Positions 33,400-45,460 of a stretch of DNA of 64,000 bases are shown here, piece after piece. Numbering within the stretch: the stretch's first letter is position 1; every line of letters begins with the position of its first letter. Both the position numbers and the translations under genes were made by a program. Under the pieces are notes generated by a model. The model was not told the origin of the DNA. It did no database searches and was given only the letters and a program-made list of their open reading frames with translations. The stretch is from Maylandia zebra (lineage: Eukaryota; Chordata; Actinopteri; Cichliformes; Cichlidae), in NCBI RefSeq assembly GCF_041146795.1, contig NC_135185.1, forward strand, positions 12,063,529 to 12,127,528. The letters are read 5' to 3'.

Positions 33400-35985
33400 G
33401 TGTTTAACAAAAGATGAAAAACCTATGCAGGTCTACTGTTCCTTAAGGCAATCAAAAACAAGCTCCAAAGAAATGAAATACAGATGGAAATATGTTGTAA
33501 AGCTGTAAAGCGGTCGATGAGTTTTTATACTCGGTGTCAAACTGATGAGAGCGGCTGTGTTGGAAACAGTGCCATTTAAGAAAAAGGAGGAGGAAAGATG
33601 GAGGCGGCTGACTTAGTGATGTTAAGATTTGTGTTGGAAATGTAAATATGGACAGGATTAGGAATGGTTATATCAGAGGGGAAAAACTAAGAGAGGTGAT
33701 AGTGAATTGCTCTGGATAAGTGTGGAGGAGTCATTATTGGTATGCTGAAGACGGAGCTGCCAGGGAAAAAGAAAAGAAGTCCAAAGCTACTCATACTTCT
33801 AATGAGTATCGGCACCACAGTTTATCCAGGTGCACAGCATCAGGATCCTGATTTCACATTAGCAGCAGATTTATGTTATTATTTATCTTTTCCTGGTGTG
33901 ATGAATGTCTCTCTGCGTGTTGCTGTGATGTGAGAATAAAGTTTCACTGCAATAAAAGTAGACATGTAGCAGTTATGGAACCATTTATAGCCTTCTGTGA
34001 ATGAGGCCTGAACGGGAATTTGAGGTATCGCGTTTAGTTTTATTTTCCGCTTACTCGTGTTTAACAAAAACAGATGTGTGCCTCTGCCAGAGAGGAAATC
34101 CACATCTGAATGACTGGAACCGGTAGCACAAAAACATCCCAAGCATCCCACAGAGGTACGGGTCAGCCTGACATTTTGAACTCTTAAAAATGAAATCAAA
34201 TTAAGTTCAGCAGGAATTTGTTTTCGGCACGATAATAAAAACATCTATTTGACTTTCTTGCTTTACCTTCAAATATGTTGCTGTGAGTCTACAGGATTTG
34301 GAGATCTGATACACAGATTTACAGGAATCCTTGCACCAAAACATGTTTGTTTCCAGCTCTGTTCTTCTGCAAGGAATGTGTCATGTGGGTGTCCGCCCAC
34401 TGTGGCTTCCACCTCCCCCCCCAAAGACACCCATTTGCAGTAAACTTGGTGATGTTTTCAGCCAATTCCCTACTGTTCCTACGCATAAACAAGCCCATTC
34501 TGAAGGGCTGATTGCAGCCAAACTTTCGCAAGAGAAGAAAAAAAAAAAGGTGTGGGGGCGTAAAATTTTTGGATGCCCTCCAGCTCATTAAAGTGTCATG
34601 TTTCAGCCTCAGAGATTCATGGACCGCCTGCTCACTGGTGAGCACTAAGACACGGACTCCACTTGTAATTCACAGGCAGGAAATCCACCCAGATGCAAAC
34701 AGACAGATGTGTGTGTGTCCATGTGTGTTTTGGTGTGTGAGGTAAGAACCAACACAACAAGGCTGGCTATCGTTCAGACCACACAATCATTACAAGCACA
34801 GCGAGTGTATTAGTGTAATTGGGTAATGAAGGTGAGGCCAGGAGGGCCGAATGTTATTTCTCAAACATGTAGACTGGGAATGTGCGGCTTTGTAAGTCTA
34901 TCTTCGTAAGGAGCAGTTTGAGTTTTAGACCTTGAGGACATTTTTGGAAAGTGAGGAGAGTTCTGCTTTTTGGAGCGAGCTTCAAAGAGGTGTTTGAGGG
35001 CTAAGAGTTGGTTTCCAAGTTAAGGTTAGAATTAGACCGAGGTCAGGCATGCATGTGTGCATCTGTGTGTTTTTCTCTTTATTACACACCGTGTGAGGGA
35101 GCCAGCACGTCAGCTAAACTACAAAGACACACTGACTACATTTATAATCTTGGATCTTTCTTTGTCTCAGTGAGAAAACTTCCCCATCTATTATTCATTG
35201 AAGCTTTAGTTTTGCCCCATTCTGTTTTACCTTTAACACGTTAACTCAATCAGCTGTGTATGCTTTAGTGGATCCGTTTCTTTTTGGCATTGACTCTTTC
35301 CCAGCACTGCCAGTTCAATTTGCAGGTTTTACACGACACCCATTTATACAGCTGACTAAATATTTACACTGGTAAAGTAGCTCGCTCAAGGGTACACAGT
35401 GATATCCCAACTGGGTTTTGGACCTACAATGTGTTAAAAACCTTCTTTGCATATGGACTCTGTGCACCTGACACTTGATGTGGCTCCATGTATTTGATTT
35501 ATCCTGCTGACTGACAGGACACAGACCTGAACATTTTATATGCCACGAGAACCCGAGATTATCGCTTTTTGCTGTGAATATTGCCCAGAAACACTGCTGT
35601 GGTGTAAAATATTAGACTTTAAAGGTTTGTCAGTAAGTTAAACGCTCACCTTAGTTCACCAAAGCTTGTAATAAACTGTCAGTATGAATAGCCTGCGTTT
35701 GCTTTAAAAAGTTAAGCGTGTTTTACACACAATATGTAAATGATGCGTTCAGAGGCAGAAATCTCAGCTTTTGTTTCATTCTTGTGCCCCGTACACCGCA
35801 CGGTTACAGAAGCACTGGTTTGGCCAACATTTAAACAACAGCCATGAACCTTAATACTCACTCAGGGTAATGGTGTCCAGTTTGTGGCAGGATTTAAAGT
35901 TACACATTCAAGCAGTCCCATGAATCTTTGCTCTTACTGGATTTTAGTCGTAGAAATATCAAACAGACCGCTAAATGAAACATGC
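33400..35985. other. Intergenic, no gene recognised
   Basis: Mixed composition. Short ORFs on both strands (for example 34319-34645 minus) have no family signature. It could contain conserved enhancers of clic4 or runx3, which cannot be judged from one sequence. Confidence 0.6.
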
Positions 35986-36708
35986 ACAGTCCTGTGAAAA
36001 AGTACATTTCAACAGGACTCTATTCAATCCTACACACACCTTTACTGCTTCCATAGGAAACAACAGGAACTGGCAGCCAGCTGCTACTAATCAAGTGCAC
36101 TTTATTAAATAATCAGCAACAGTAAGCGTGAGCATCTCCATCAAAACAGAAATGTTGTCTGTTTGTAGATCTGGAAGCTTCAGGTGTGTGTCAACAACCT
36201 ACCCAGCAGAGGACATCCCAGCAAATTCACCCCAAGGTCAGACCGTGCCATACTCGGAGAAACTACAAAAGACAAAGCGCTGCTCTGAGGCCTCAGTTAG
36301 CAGGATACATCCTAAAGTTCATGATAGTACAGTTACAAAAAGACCAAACAGGTTTGTAAAGCTGCATCTGAATAAACAAAGAGTTCTGCAATAATGTACT
36401 TTGGACAGACAAGACCACAGTGGAGACTCCTCATACCAGCTGCCAGCACGAAGGTTGATGATTTGGGCATTTTGCTGTCACTGTACGCCAAAGTGCTCCA
36501 GAGTCAAATGTGAGGCTGTCAAGCAGCTAAAGCTTGGCCCAAACAGGACAATGAGGCCACACTCAGCAGCAGCTCTACAGCAGCACGGCTGACAAAGAAA
36601 AGAGTCAAATCAGTCACAACTCCAGCAATTTGAATGCTGTGACAGCTGTGTATAAATTATAGTCCAATTATTGTGAACTTAGAATACTTTCTTTTTCACA
36701 GGACTGCA
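35986..36708 (+). mobile_element. Internally deleted Tc1-like element
   Basis: Left end ACAGTCCTGTGAAAAAGTAC and right end (reverse) CAGTCCTGTGAAAAAGAAAG form terminal repeats about 720 bp apart. Between them, pieces of Tc1 transposase coding DNA appear in order with gaps: GTCCCAGC/CACCCCAAGGTCAGACCGTG, AAAGTTCATGATAGTACAGT, TTGGACAGACAAGACC, GTTGATGATTTGGGCATTTT and CAAATGTGAGGCTGTC. Non-functional. Confidence 0.8.
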
Positions 36709-38373
36709 TATAATACAGATGGGTTGAAATAAAACTTCAAACACTGCTGTTTGCACTTACAGTGTCATAGTATTCATGCTCACGTGTATACAAATGATCT
36801 GACCTCTGTCATGATCGCTTTAGCTCTACATCAGCCAGCATCAGACTGAGTTAACCTCTGTTGGGTTGAGATTTATGATAGTTTAGGGGGCCAAACAAAC
36901 ATGTTCGATTCAGCGATCTCAAAGAGAAGCCTGCTGGCAGACCAAGACAAGAATACACTGCTGCATATTTGTAATAAACCACAGTTTATATCATATAGTG
37001 AAACAAGGCAGCATTATTCTTCTGGTCTTACTATCATATGCTTCCTAACACATTAAACAGTAAATAAAAAAAACCTATAAAACAGCAAAAATAACAACAT
37101 GATACAAGCAGAGGTGTTGGTTCCAAACATGTTAATAAAGTGACCATCAGACATGTGATTGTAGTAAAATAAAGACTGACTTTATTTTTTTATTTCCATT
37201 ACAGGAACATATGAAAGCAAAACAAAACAACCTTTCTACTTTTGGTTTTTCAGTGGCTTGTGAGGTCCAGGCTCTGATGTGTGAAGCCAATGCCTGAAGA
37301 ACACTAAGCACCAGTACTATGTAGCGATTACCATAGTTATAATTATGTGGTTCTCAAAGTATGCATTTCCTATTTTTCTGTAACAACAGTCGGGCACGCC
37401 TTAATAGGGTTGTCTAGCTGTCTAAACACACTGTAAACCAGAGTGTGACTTGTAAATGAACTAATAACATTAATAGTGGCTGTATTCCACTCAGGTGAGC
37501 CAGTTGCAACCTGCATGCTGGCTGAGCTCCGGGATACTGGCACATATATATGGAACACAATCATAATTAATGTTATTAGTTCCACCTGTGCTTTGCCTGC
37601 TATGAAAAGCCATTTTGTCCAGAGATGACTGCGTAACACATCGTTGCACGTGGTTTAAACTGCGGCTGTGCGAGTGCATCCGTATTCAACAATGAGCAGA
37701 AAGTGTGGCGCTGCTGCCATCCTGGCACAGACCCCGCGGTTGTGTTGCTGCTGCTGTTGTTGGATTGCGGTGAATTTCAGGCATTTCTCGAGCACTGCAG
37801 ACCTCACAGCCCCCATAATGCTTTCCATGCTCTTTATCTGCTCCTTACATCTACACTAATGTTATTCAGAAAATATGCTGGCATGAGCTCGCCTCCTTTA
37901 AAACCCTCCGTCGTCTGCGGCTGGTTAACAGGAGCGCCGACCCGGCGTGCTGATCCTTCAACAAGGTGCGCTTTTCTTGCCAAACGTCTTCCACTCCTAG
38001 AAGCTGTCACTGACCCATCATCTTGCATGTCTTTCTTGGCACCAACAGAAACTTTTTTTTCCTTTTTCTTTTTTCTCTAGTGGTAAGTTACCCATGTCTG
38101 ATAGGCCTGGAAAAAACCGTCAATACGCTCAGAGTGATGCGGAGTGGCACACTGCAGGAAAGCGCGAAACTCGAGCGCAGCGCTCGTTATTTGGCTTTCA
38201 CATGTAATAAATATCAATATTTTGGCAATTTAACAAACCAACAGTGTGAAGACTGTAATAAATGGTTCACGTGTTGTAGGGCCGGTGTTTTAAAGGTGTA
38301 GTCCACCCAAAGATACAGTACAAGAAAGCTAATACTGTTGCAAGCAAGGCTACAAAAAGTTGCCTACATGCGT
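36709..38373. other. Intergenic, no gene recognised
   Basis: It holds a 17-bp inverted repeat pair (37458-37474 and 37566-37582) and nothing else I recognise. Confidence 0.6.
37458..37582. repeat. Inverted repeat, 17-bp arms with 91-bp spacer
   Basis: GAACTAATAACATTAAT at 37458-37474 is exactly complementary to ATTAATGTTATTAGTTC at 37566-37582. No flanking target duplication was found. Confidence 0.7.
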
Positions 38374-38850
38374 ACATAGAGGCCACTTTATTAGATGCAC
38401 CTGTTCAAGTGCTTCTTAATGCAAATATTTAATTAGCCAATCGCATGGCAACAATTGAGTGCGGTCAGGCATGCATGTAGGGTCAAGGTGACCTGCTGAA
38501 GCTGAGCATCAGGATAGAGGAGACTGAGTGTGTGGTCTGAATGTTTCAGAATCTGCTGATCTGCTGGGATTTCCCCACACAACCACGTCCAGGGTTTACA
38601 GAGAATGGTCCTAAAAACAGAAAGTATCCAGTGCCAGCAGTCAGAGGAGAATGACCAGTCTGTTTAGGTTGCTTTTTGGCAACAGTAGCTCAAATTAAAC
38701 CAAGGAATGCTGAAGAGCATCTCTGAAGCACGAGACGTCAAACCTTGAAGCTCCGGCAGCAGAAGGCCACACCGAGTGCCACTCCTGTCTGCTGAGAGCA
38801 AGAAACTGAGGCTGTAATTTATTCCTGGCTTCTCTGCACTCTGGCTTGCA
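38374..38850 (+). mobile_element. Decayed Tc1-like element (third family)
   Basis: It begins GGCCACTTTATTAGATGCAC and continues GTTCAAGTGCTTCTTAATGC, then CTGCTGATCTGCTGGGATTT, GGTTTACAGAGAATGGTCCT, AGAAGAGCATCTCTGA-type and CACACCGAGTGCCACTCCTG segments. This order is characteristic of a widespread teleost Tc1-like transposase. Only the 5' part remains. Confidence 0.7.
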
Positions 38851-39240
38851 CTTCAGGATGCTTTTACCAGCTAGAAATCAAAACGAGGAGGAGCTTTACT
38901 GTCAGTAAGGGGCATGTGAGAGAAGTCTATTGTCATTCTAGCAGGGAGGAGCCAGCAGGGATGTTTCTATGTAACTGCAGTTTTGGCTGGCATGAAAAGA
39001 AAGCCTGAGCTGGAAATGCATGATTGGCAGTGAATTCCCTTTTATGATATTCTTTACCTGTTATTCATGGCCATTTTATAGGCAAACATGTATTTTCTCC
39101 AGTGAAATTCCACTTTAAAAACTGGTTTCAAGTATATTTGAGTGATTTTTGTGAATTGAAGGCCAAAACCTCTTTTTGGAGGTTTCCCAAGCCAGTTGAG
39201 AAAAGTGTATCCTGGTTTTGCCCCACATCTTCCTTCATGT

Positions 39241-39244
<4 letters not shown>

Positions 39245-39329
<85 letters not shown>
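39245..39329. repeat. (AC)n microsatellite, 85 bp
   Basis: About 42 uninterrupted AC units. Poly-TH and poly-CV ORFs through it are artefacts. Confidence 0.98.
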
Positions 39330-39330
<1 letters not shown>

Positions 39331-39331
<1 letters not shown>

Positions 39332-39463
39332 GCAGCTGTGGCTACACCTGTAGCTGCCTCCACCAGTGTGTGAATGTGAGAGTGAATGAATAGTGGAATT
39401 GTAAAGCGCTTTGGGGGTCTCGAAAAGCGCTATATAAATCCAATCCATTATTATTATTATTAT
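39331..39463 (+). mobile_element. L2-type LINE/SINE 3' tail
   Basis: GGCAGCTGTGGCTACACCTG, AGTGTGTGAATGTGAGAGTG and AAAGCGCTTTGGGGGTCTCG with AAAGCGCTATATAAAT, ending in (ATT)n. This is a 3' end shared by many teleost L2 retroposons. Severely 5' truncated and abutting the AC repeat. Confidence 0.7.
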
Positions 39464-42400
39464 GTTGAACATGCGAAACACCTGAGCTGGCTCCTCTTGA
39501 TGCAAAGGATCAGGAGCTCCTCTGTATATATTTTATTGTCCCACTGTTGCATCCAAAATCTTCCTTTTTCTGTCTGCGACTCTGTGGCATCTTTTATATA
39601 CGCTGAGGTCGGTGTAAAAAAGGAATCATGACCAACACTCCACACCTTTTATCAAGCATCAACAGTAAAACTGGTCCAAGTGCTCGGGCAGTTTTCTTTA
39701 AGAACATTACAGTCAGCGTGATAATATCAGCAGATGCTTTTTTGTTTCTTTTAGCAATAAAAATTGTATTTATTCAACTTCATATTTTTCTCTCCAGTCA
39801 TCCACACCCAGTCTGCAAAAAGAAGTGGCGCTAAAACAGTTGTTCCAGACAGCAGATGAACTTAATGACCGCACAAAGGCTCACGATATGATAAATACGG
39901 ATTATTTGAAACTGTCGATCATGCAGAGCTGCTCTAGTAGAGTCCCAGAATAAAAATATGGAGGTGGAAAAGAGCATAATGGATCTGAAAATATTAGAAG
40001 GTCAGAAAACGATCAGTGTAAGCAACATAATATCATACTATCATAAGTAATGTAAGTGGATTGGTTTTATTAGTGATCCCAAAATATTTAAGCCACATAT
40101 TGTTAGTGTAGTTGGTTCAAGTAGGATAGTATTTTTTTAGATATTTGTGTACAATTTGGTAGTTTAATACAAGTTTATTTTACAGGAACAAATGTTGCTG
40201 ATGTGTTTTCATGATATAAATCATTTCCTTTCTTGTTGTGCACAGGAGCAGAAATCATCAGATGGACATCTGAAGGAACATCTCTGAACAGCACCACAGG
40301 TACAAGATGTGTTTATTCGTCTGTTTCCATTCAGTACACAAACGCTGGCACCCATTATTTAGGGAGCCGTACGGTTCTGCATTACCGTTCGAGTTTTTAG
40401 ACCACAGAGTAACAACCCAGCTTATCTGCACCTCTTCAGTGCCTACAGTCAACCAGTCAGGGTGGATTTTGTGTGCTTGCATTGTTTATTTTAGCCCTCA
40501 TTAAAACGTGGTAGTTGGCTTTCTCTCTCCAGGGTTTTTTGGCTACTGTGGTGGGGAGATAGGGGAATGCGGTGGACCCCTTGGGCGTCCCACAAAAAGC
40601 TGCCTAACCCCCTTCCCCGGCTCACCACTCACCCCATCTGGGTCCTGCAGTCACACCCTGTGGCAGGGCTGCGGTTAACTGCAGCTGTTGACTGGTAAAG
40701 AGGCACAGTGAGGGGTTCTAGGAGGCAAATCCAAGCAGATGTGACTTTCACTTTAACTACCACTAGAGGGTACTCAACCACAGTAAGCCAAAACAGGGGG
40801 ACCTCAGAAAGCTGGCACAGACTCTTCTCGCGGGGTTTCTTTCTTATCTCTTTTACATGGTCAGCACTTTTTCGCAGGAAGCACAAGAAGTTGTGTGTGT
40901 GTGTAAGAATAAAGAGAGATGTTTGTCTTTTACAGGAGATGTTTTTAAAGAGAAAAAGGGGGGCAGAGAGCCCTCCTCAGTACTTAAAAGACACCTTGTG
41001 ACGTCAGCTCTGCTGCCTCAAGCAGCTTTTGTCCATGTTGTTTAGTCTCTTTATAGGACTACAATAGTGGTCTGTTTTATTTTGTCTGTGACGGGGAAAA
41101 AAACTATTAGACATAAAAGGCTTTGCTCTGTCAGCAGCCACACCCTGACCTTCGCTCCGCACATTTACCTTGCAGTTTATGCTACCTTAGTGTATCAGAG
41201 CCTGCGGCAAATACCTGTCTGGTATGCTCTGTCTGTGTGGCTGTGCATTAGTTTAATGCTGTGTCTGAACCGTGTATTTTCACAATGCACCATACTACTG
41301 TTGTTCATTTTTAAAGGAATCAGGAAACGTCTGTTGGGTGTCTTGATAATCCCAGGTGTGTGTGCTTAACAGACAGCGCACGTATGTGTGTGTGTGTGTG
41401 CGTGTCTTTGTGCTAAAGTGAACTAGCAGGTTCTCTTTCAGAGTTATACAGCTCATCGAGGGGGAGAGAGAGGGAGAAGAGGTCTTTGAAGTTTTGGTTC
41501 TGCCATCCGTCTCCAGCTCTCAGGCTTTCTTTTCATGCCAGCCACTGCAGATGCCTGTTAAAGAGAAACACCCCAGCTGGCTCCTCCCTGCCATGTCTCT
41601 TTGGTAAAATGACAACAGGCTGCACTCACATGCCCCGTACTGACAGTAACGCTCCTTTCTGTTGTGATTTCTAGCTGGTAAAAGCATGCCAGAGTGCAAG
41701 CCCGAGTGCAGAGAAGCCTAGAATGAAAAGCAGCTAAAGAGCAGCCAGTATTAATGGACAAATCTGATCTCCCCTTTCTCCAGCTGCTCACCCGCCATTG
41801 CTGGTTTTCCTCTGATTTAAACCAGTGTCTCCTTTACACGCCAGCAACCATAGACGATGCTATGACATTTAGCTTTAACACTGGAGGAGGAAAGCAGCAG
41901 CAGCAGCAGCAGGAGGATGATGATGATGAGGGGAGATGTATTGATTACCCTTAGCTGTTCTTTCATAGTCTGTGCGCTTGGTTTGTGTTGGCTAAGCCCT
42001 CTAGCCTAATGGCTTTTAGACTTCCATTAGGTCGTTGCAGGCAGCGTGGTTTAAGTAAGTAACAAAAGGCTCTGTCAGAATGCTTTAAGCATTAATAAGA
42101 CAGTCGGTGTTACTTCTCTGGTCTGCCAGCTCATCAGGAACACACCAGTCTGGATCAGGAAGCCAGAAGGCTGGTTTACTGTCGTCATCTCAAGCTTTTA
42201 TTTGGCTATATTGCTCCTGGTAAGCCCGGAGCTGGATTAACTTTTAGACTTTGGGGAATTTGTTTCGATTGAGCAGTGAAAGCTGCGGCTCACTCACCCC
42301 GTAAACTTTGGGTCCTGGAACCGTGCACAGTAAAAATCCTGTCTCACACTGACAAACGTGAAGAAGTGCCAGGAGCTCTCGGCATTTGTATAGTTCACTT

Positions 42401-43891
42401 AATGAGGAGAGAGCTATGGCTCGAAGTAGGGAAAGAGGCTCAATAGGAATGGGGTGAGGAGTGCATTGTTTGGTGCTACATGGCAACAGACCCGTGTCAC
42501 CAGTTTCAAGGAGGCTTTTGTGTTGCCGAGTTGTTTTCTGGTTCTACTTTTATGGGCATCTTGTTTTTATAAAAGTTGTTTATTAGGAGCGAGGTCCTAC
42601 TTTTGGTAAAAGAAGCTGTGGCCTACACTGTTTCAAATCTCTGTAATTATTGGGTAGGTCTAGCTTTGATGGTGAACATGCTAGTATTTCGATATGTACA
42701 CGTTTCCCATATACACTAACTTACAGCCCGTCTCATACTGGTTTGATTCCCTTTCAACAGTCTGTGGGCGTACGCTGCCGCACTGACCCATCAGTCCCAA
42801 CAAACTCCTCTGCTTTCTGGATATTGTGTGGTCTGCATGTCTTAATGTCGCTGCGTCCCTGCAATCCCTCAAAGTCCTGAGCTTTAATGCATCGGTTACC
42901 GTATTTTTCCACCGAGATGACTGTCGCTTGCCGGGAAAGCTTCACATTGTGTGTATGTGCGTGCGTGCACTTGTGCCATTTTTGGACAAGACCCTGTGTT
43001 CTCTCTGCACCAGCTACGGAAGCCTCCAGGGTCCATTTCTTCTGTGGCTAGACCACATAACCTAGAATCCTGCTTTGGTTGGAAATGTGTCTGTTTTCTT
43101 TTTCATCAGCCATCATAAAACAGACAAACTCCCCAACTGTCTCCATCCTATATTAACAAGCTGTGTTTGGCCCTGGACTCATCTTAACAGCCCTTCTCTG
43201 GGTTTCTGCTGGTTACAGTAAAAATTAACACCTCCTCTACTGCAGGCTGAGGCTTTTCATTGTGTGGATCCAGTTTCTGCTAAGACCTGCTCAGTCATGT
43301 GGTCTGTTTATGTTTATTGCCTATAAGAACCTCCAGACTTTACACACTGTATGTAAATGATGTAAAAGGTCTGCACGATGGCACCCACAGGTTCTTTGGC
43401 AGCTGCCGTGGTGTTTTCTTTGTTGCTAAGTAGCATGCAAGTAAAACTGCAGACACCAAAGTGGCGCACAGACGTCTTGCTATTTATCAGATCGTTTTGT
43501 TTTTAAAAAACGTTCTGCAGAAAACACTGACGGCATGAGAGGTTGAGTTCAGTGAGTGAAATTAGTGGAGGTGAAACCAGGCAAACGACTTGCAGCCACA
43601 GCTGCCTGTGCTGGCATACTCGTCAGTCAAAGGGGCCATGCCCCAAACTTTAAGCCCTACTGAATCCGAACGGGTGAGTAATAAAACAATTAGTCCAAAG
43701 TACAGTTCTTATGAAGGGTGAAATTTGCTTTAGAGGCCAAAACAGGTTTTGTAGCAGACGGTAAACATGTGGGCACTCCTTGATTCAGCTTCAAGTGGAC
43801 ATTAGAGGAACTGCAGTTGTTGGCACTTTCACTTTAGCTTTATTTTGCAGACAGTTGCTGCTCGGGGTCTACTTTGGTATTGGGCAGTATT
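39464..43891. other. Intergenic, no gene recognised
   Basis: Includes a short TG run near 41385-41402 and a CAG/GAT run near 41895-41930. Small ORFs show no family similarity. Confidence 0.6.
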
Positions 43892-44412
43892 TACAGGACT
43901 GTACAAGTCTTGAGTTCTGCCTCATTTTGTTCTTATAAATTGCTTTGAAGAACAATTTTTTAAAGTGCTCTTGAGCACTTTTTCAGTCCATTTTCAGAGA
44001 AATATCACTTAACACTGAACTTTGAATTATTCAAGCATAAAAAGGCCTAACTCAGGGCATGAACCAGTGTTGCATCTACAGATAACAGACACTGGTGGCT
44101 CATTGCAAAAACACATCTGTCCTCGTTTCTTTAGCTGAATATATGAATAAACAGATTGACAAGCATAAAATAGGATTTTTGCAAGAGCGAGATGATTTCC
44201 AAAGAGTTCTTATCTGAAAACTTGGCATCTCCCAGCCTGGTGTGGAGTGTGTCCTTGAATAAATGAGAGGAAAGTGGACAAGCATGGCGCAGTTTAAAAA
44301 GCGGTTTAAGGATATGGTTTTTACAGGGTACAGGGAAAAGGTAGAGATTTGATAGGGTGTTCTTGTCTAATACTTTCATGTGTGTGCGCATGCACGGGTT
44401 TGTTGGTATGGG

Positions 44413-44464
<52 letters not shown>
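44413..44464. repeat. (TA)n microsatellite
   Basis: About 50 bp of alternating TA within the Tc1-like fossil. Confidence 0.95.
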
Positions 44465-44467
<3 letters not shown>

Positions 44468-44639
44468 GTAGGCTGTGTATCCTTGAGGTGTTAATGGGGT
44501 TATTGAAAATGTGTATATGTGCGTATGTGTGTATATACGTATGTATGGATAGATAGAAACATATATGTGTATATATTTAAAAAAAAAAAAAAAAATTACA
44601 CATAACATATAATGTAATTGCAAGGAGGTATTTCTGTAG

Positions 44640-44843
44640 TCTATTGATACTAGATAGTGGAAAAGGGGTGGGATTAAATAAGCTTATGCTTCTTCCTGCT
44701 CCTTTTTGAACATGGACGTTATTTGGAGTTGTGGTTGCTCGTTTTCCTTTTGTTTGCTTTGTTCATTTGTCTCTTTTAATTCTATTTTTTTTTATACTTT
44801 TTCAACATGTTCAAAATAAAGATTCAATCAATCAATCAATCAA
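44640..44843 (+). mobile_element. 3' tail of a non-LTR retroposon inside the Tc1-like fossil
   Basis: A GGGTGGGATTAAATAAGCTT segment, CTTCTTCCTGCTCCTTTTTG, then AATAAA at 44815-44820 and a (TCAA)n tail. The pattern of a poly(A) signal plus tetranucleotide tail is that of a LINE 3' end. The clade is not determined. Confidence 0.6.
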
Positions 44844-45460
44844 GTAGAGGACAAAAAAGGACACATATATCTAAAAGTCATGTCTCTAAATAGCCTGTAG
44901 TCCTGGGTGTCTCGTCAAAATCGATGGAATTATCAACACAGAAATCTGATGGCAGAAAAGTACGATCAGATTTTGATGCACTGTGCAGCAACATCTGGAA
45001 AGTGTCTGATTGGCTCCGTTTTTTCAGCATGACAATGATCCCAAACACGCTGCCAGTGTAGTAAAAGCATACCTGGATAGAAAAACACTATCAGTCATGG
45101 ATTTGCCTCCAGAGCCTGGACCTCAACGTTATTGAAGCAGTGTGGGATCATCCTGACAAAGAACAGAACAAAACGCAGAAACATCCAAAGAAGACCTCTG
45201 AATATTCTTCGGGAAGCCTGGAGAAACGTTCCTGAGGACCAGAAAGAAAGCTTTCCTAAAAGAGAGTTCATGCTGTGAGGAAGAATAAAAGAGGTCACAC
45301 CAGTTATTGACTTTCAAGTTTATTCGATTTGTACAAAGTTTATTTTTGCCTTATATACCGCATTTTCATTTATATTCCAGTTGGTGCGCCTGTTTTTCAT
45401 TTCCATAGTCAAAATATAAAGAAATGAGGTGTGGCTCAAGACTTTTGCACAGCACTGTAT

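Larger units (their letters stand above)
43892..45460 (+). mobile_element. Tc1-like transposon fossil, 1.57 kb, with a retroposon inserted
   Basis: The left terminal repeat TACAGGACTGTACAAGTCTTG and the right one (reverse) TACAGTGCTGTGCAAAAGTC share TCTTGAG and CCTCATTT and are bordered by TA. Near 45027-45110 the plus frame reads FQHDNDPKHAASVVKAYLDR, containing the second catalytic Asp of the DD34E triad. In a shifted frame SLDLNVIEAVWDH supplies the catalytic Glu. The frameshift and stops make it non-functional. The 44413-44843 segment is foreign. Confidence 0.8.

Noticed and set aside
39102..39505. Poly-(TH) and poly-(CV) ORFs, also at 47060-47496
   Set aside because: Translations of AC/GT microsatellites.
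40500..40850. GC-rich patch suspected as an exon
   Set aside because: Frames are short and there are no paired splice sites or family similarity.
44321..44623. Tyr/Ile/His-rich minus ORF
   Set aside because: Read-through of TA and related simple repeats within a transposon fossil.
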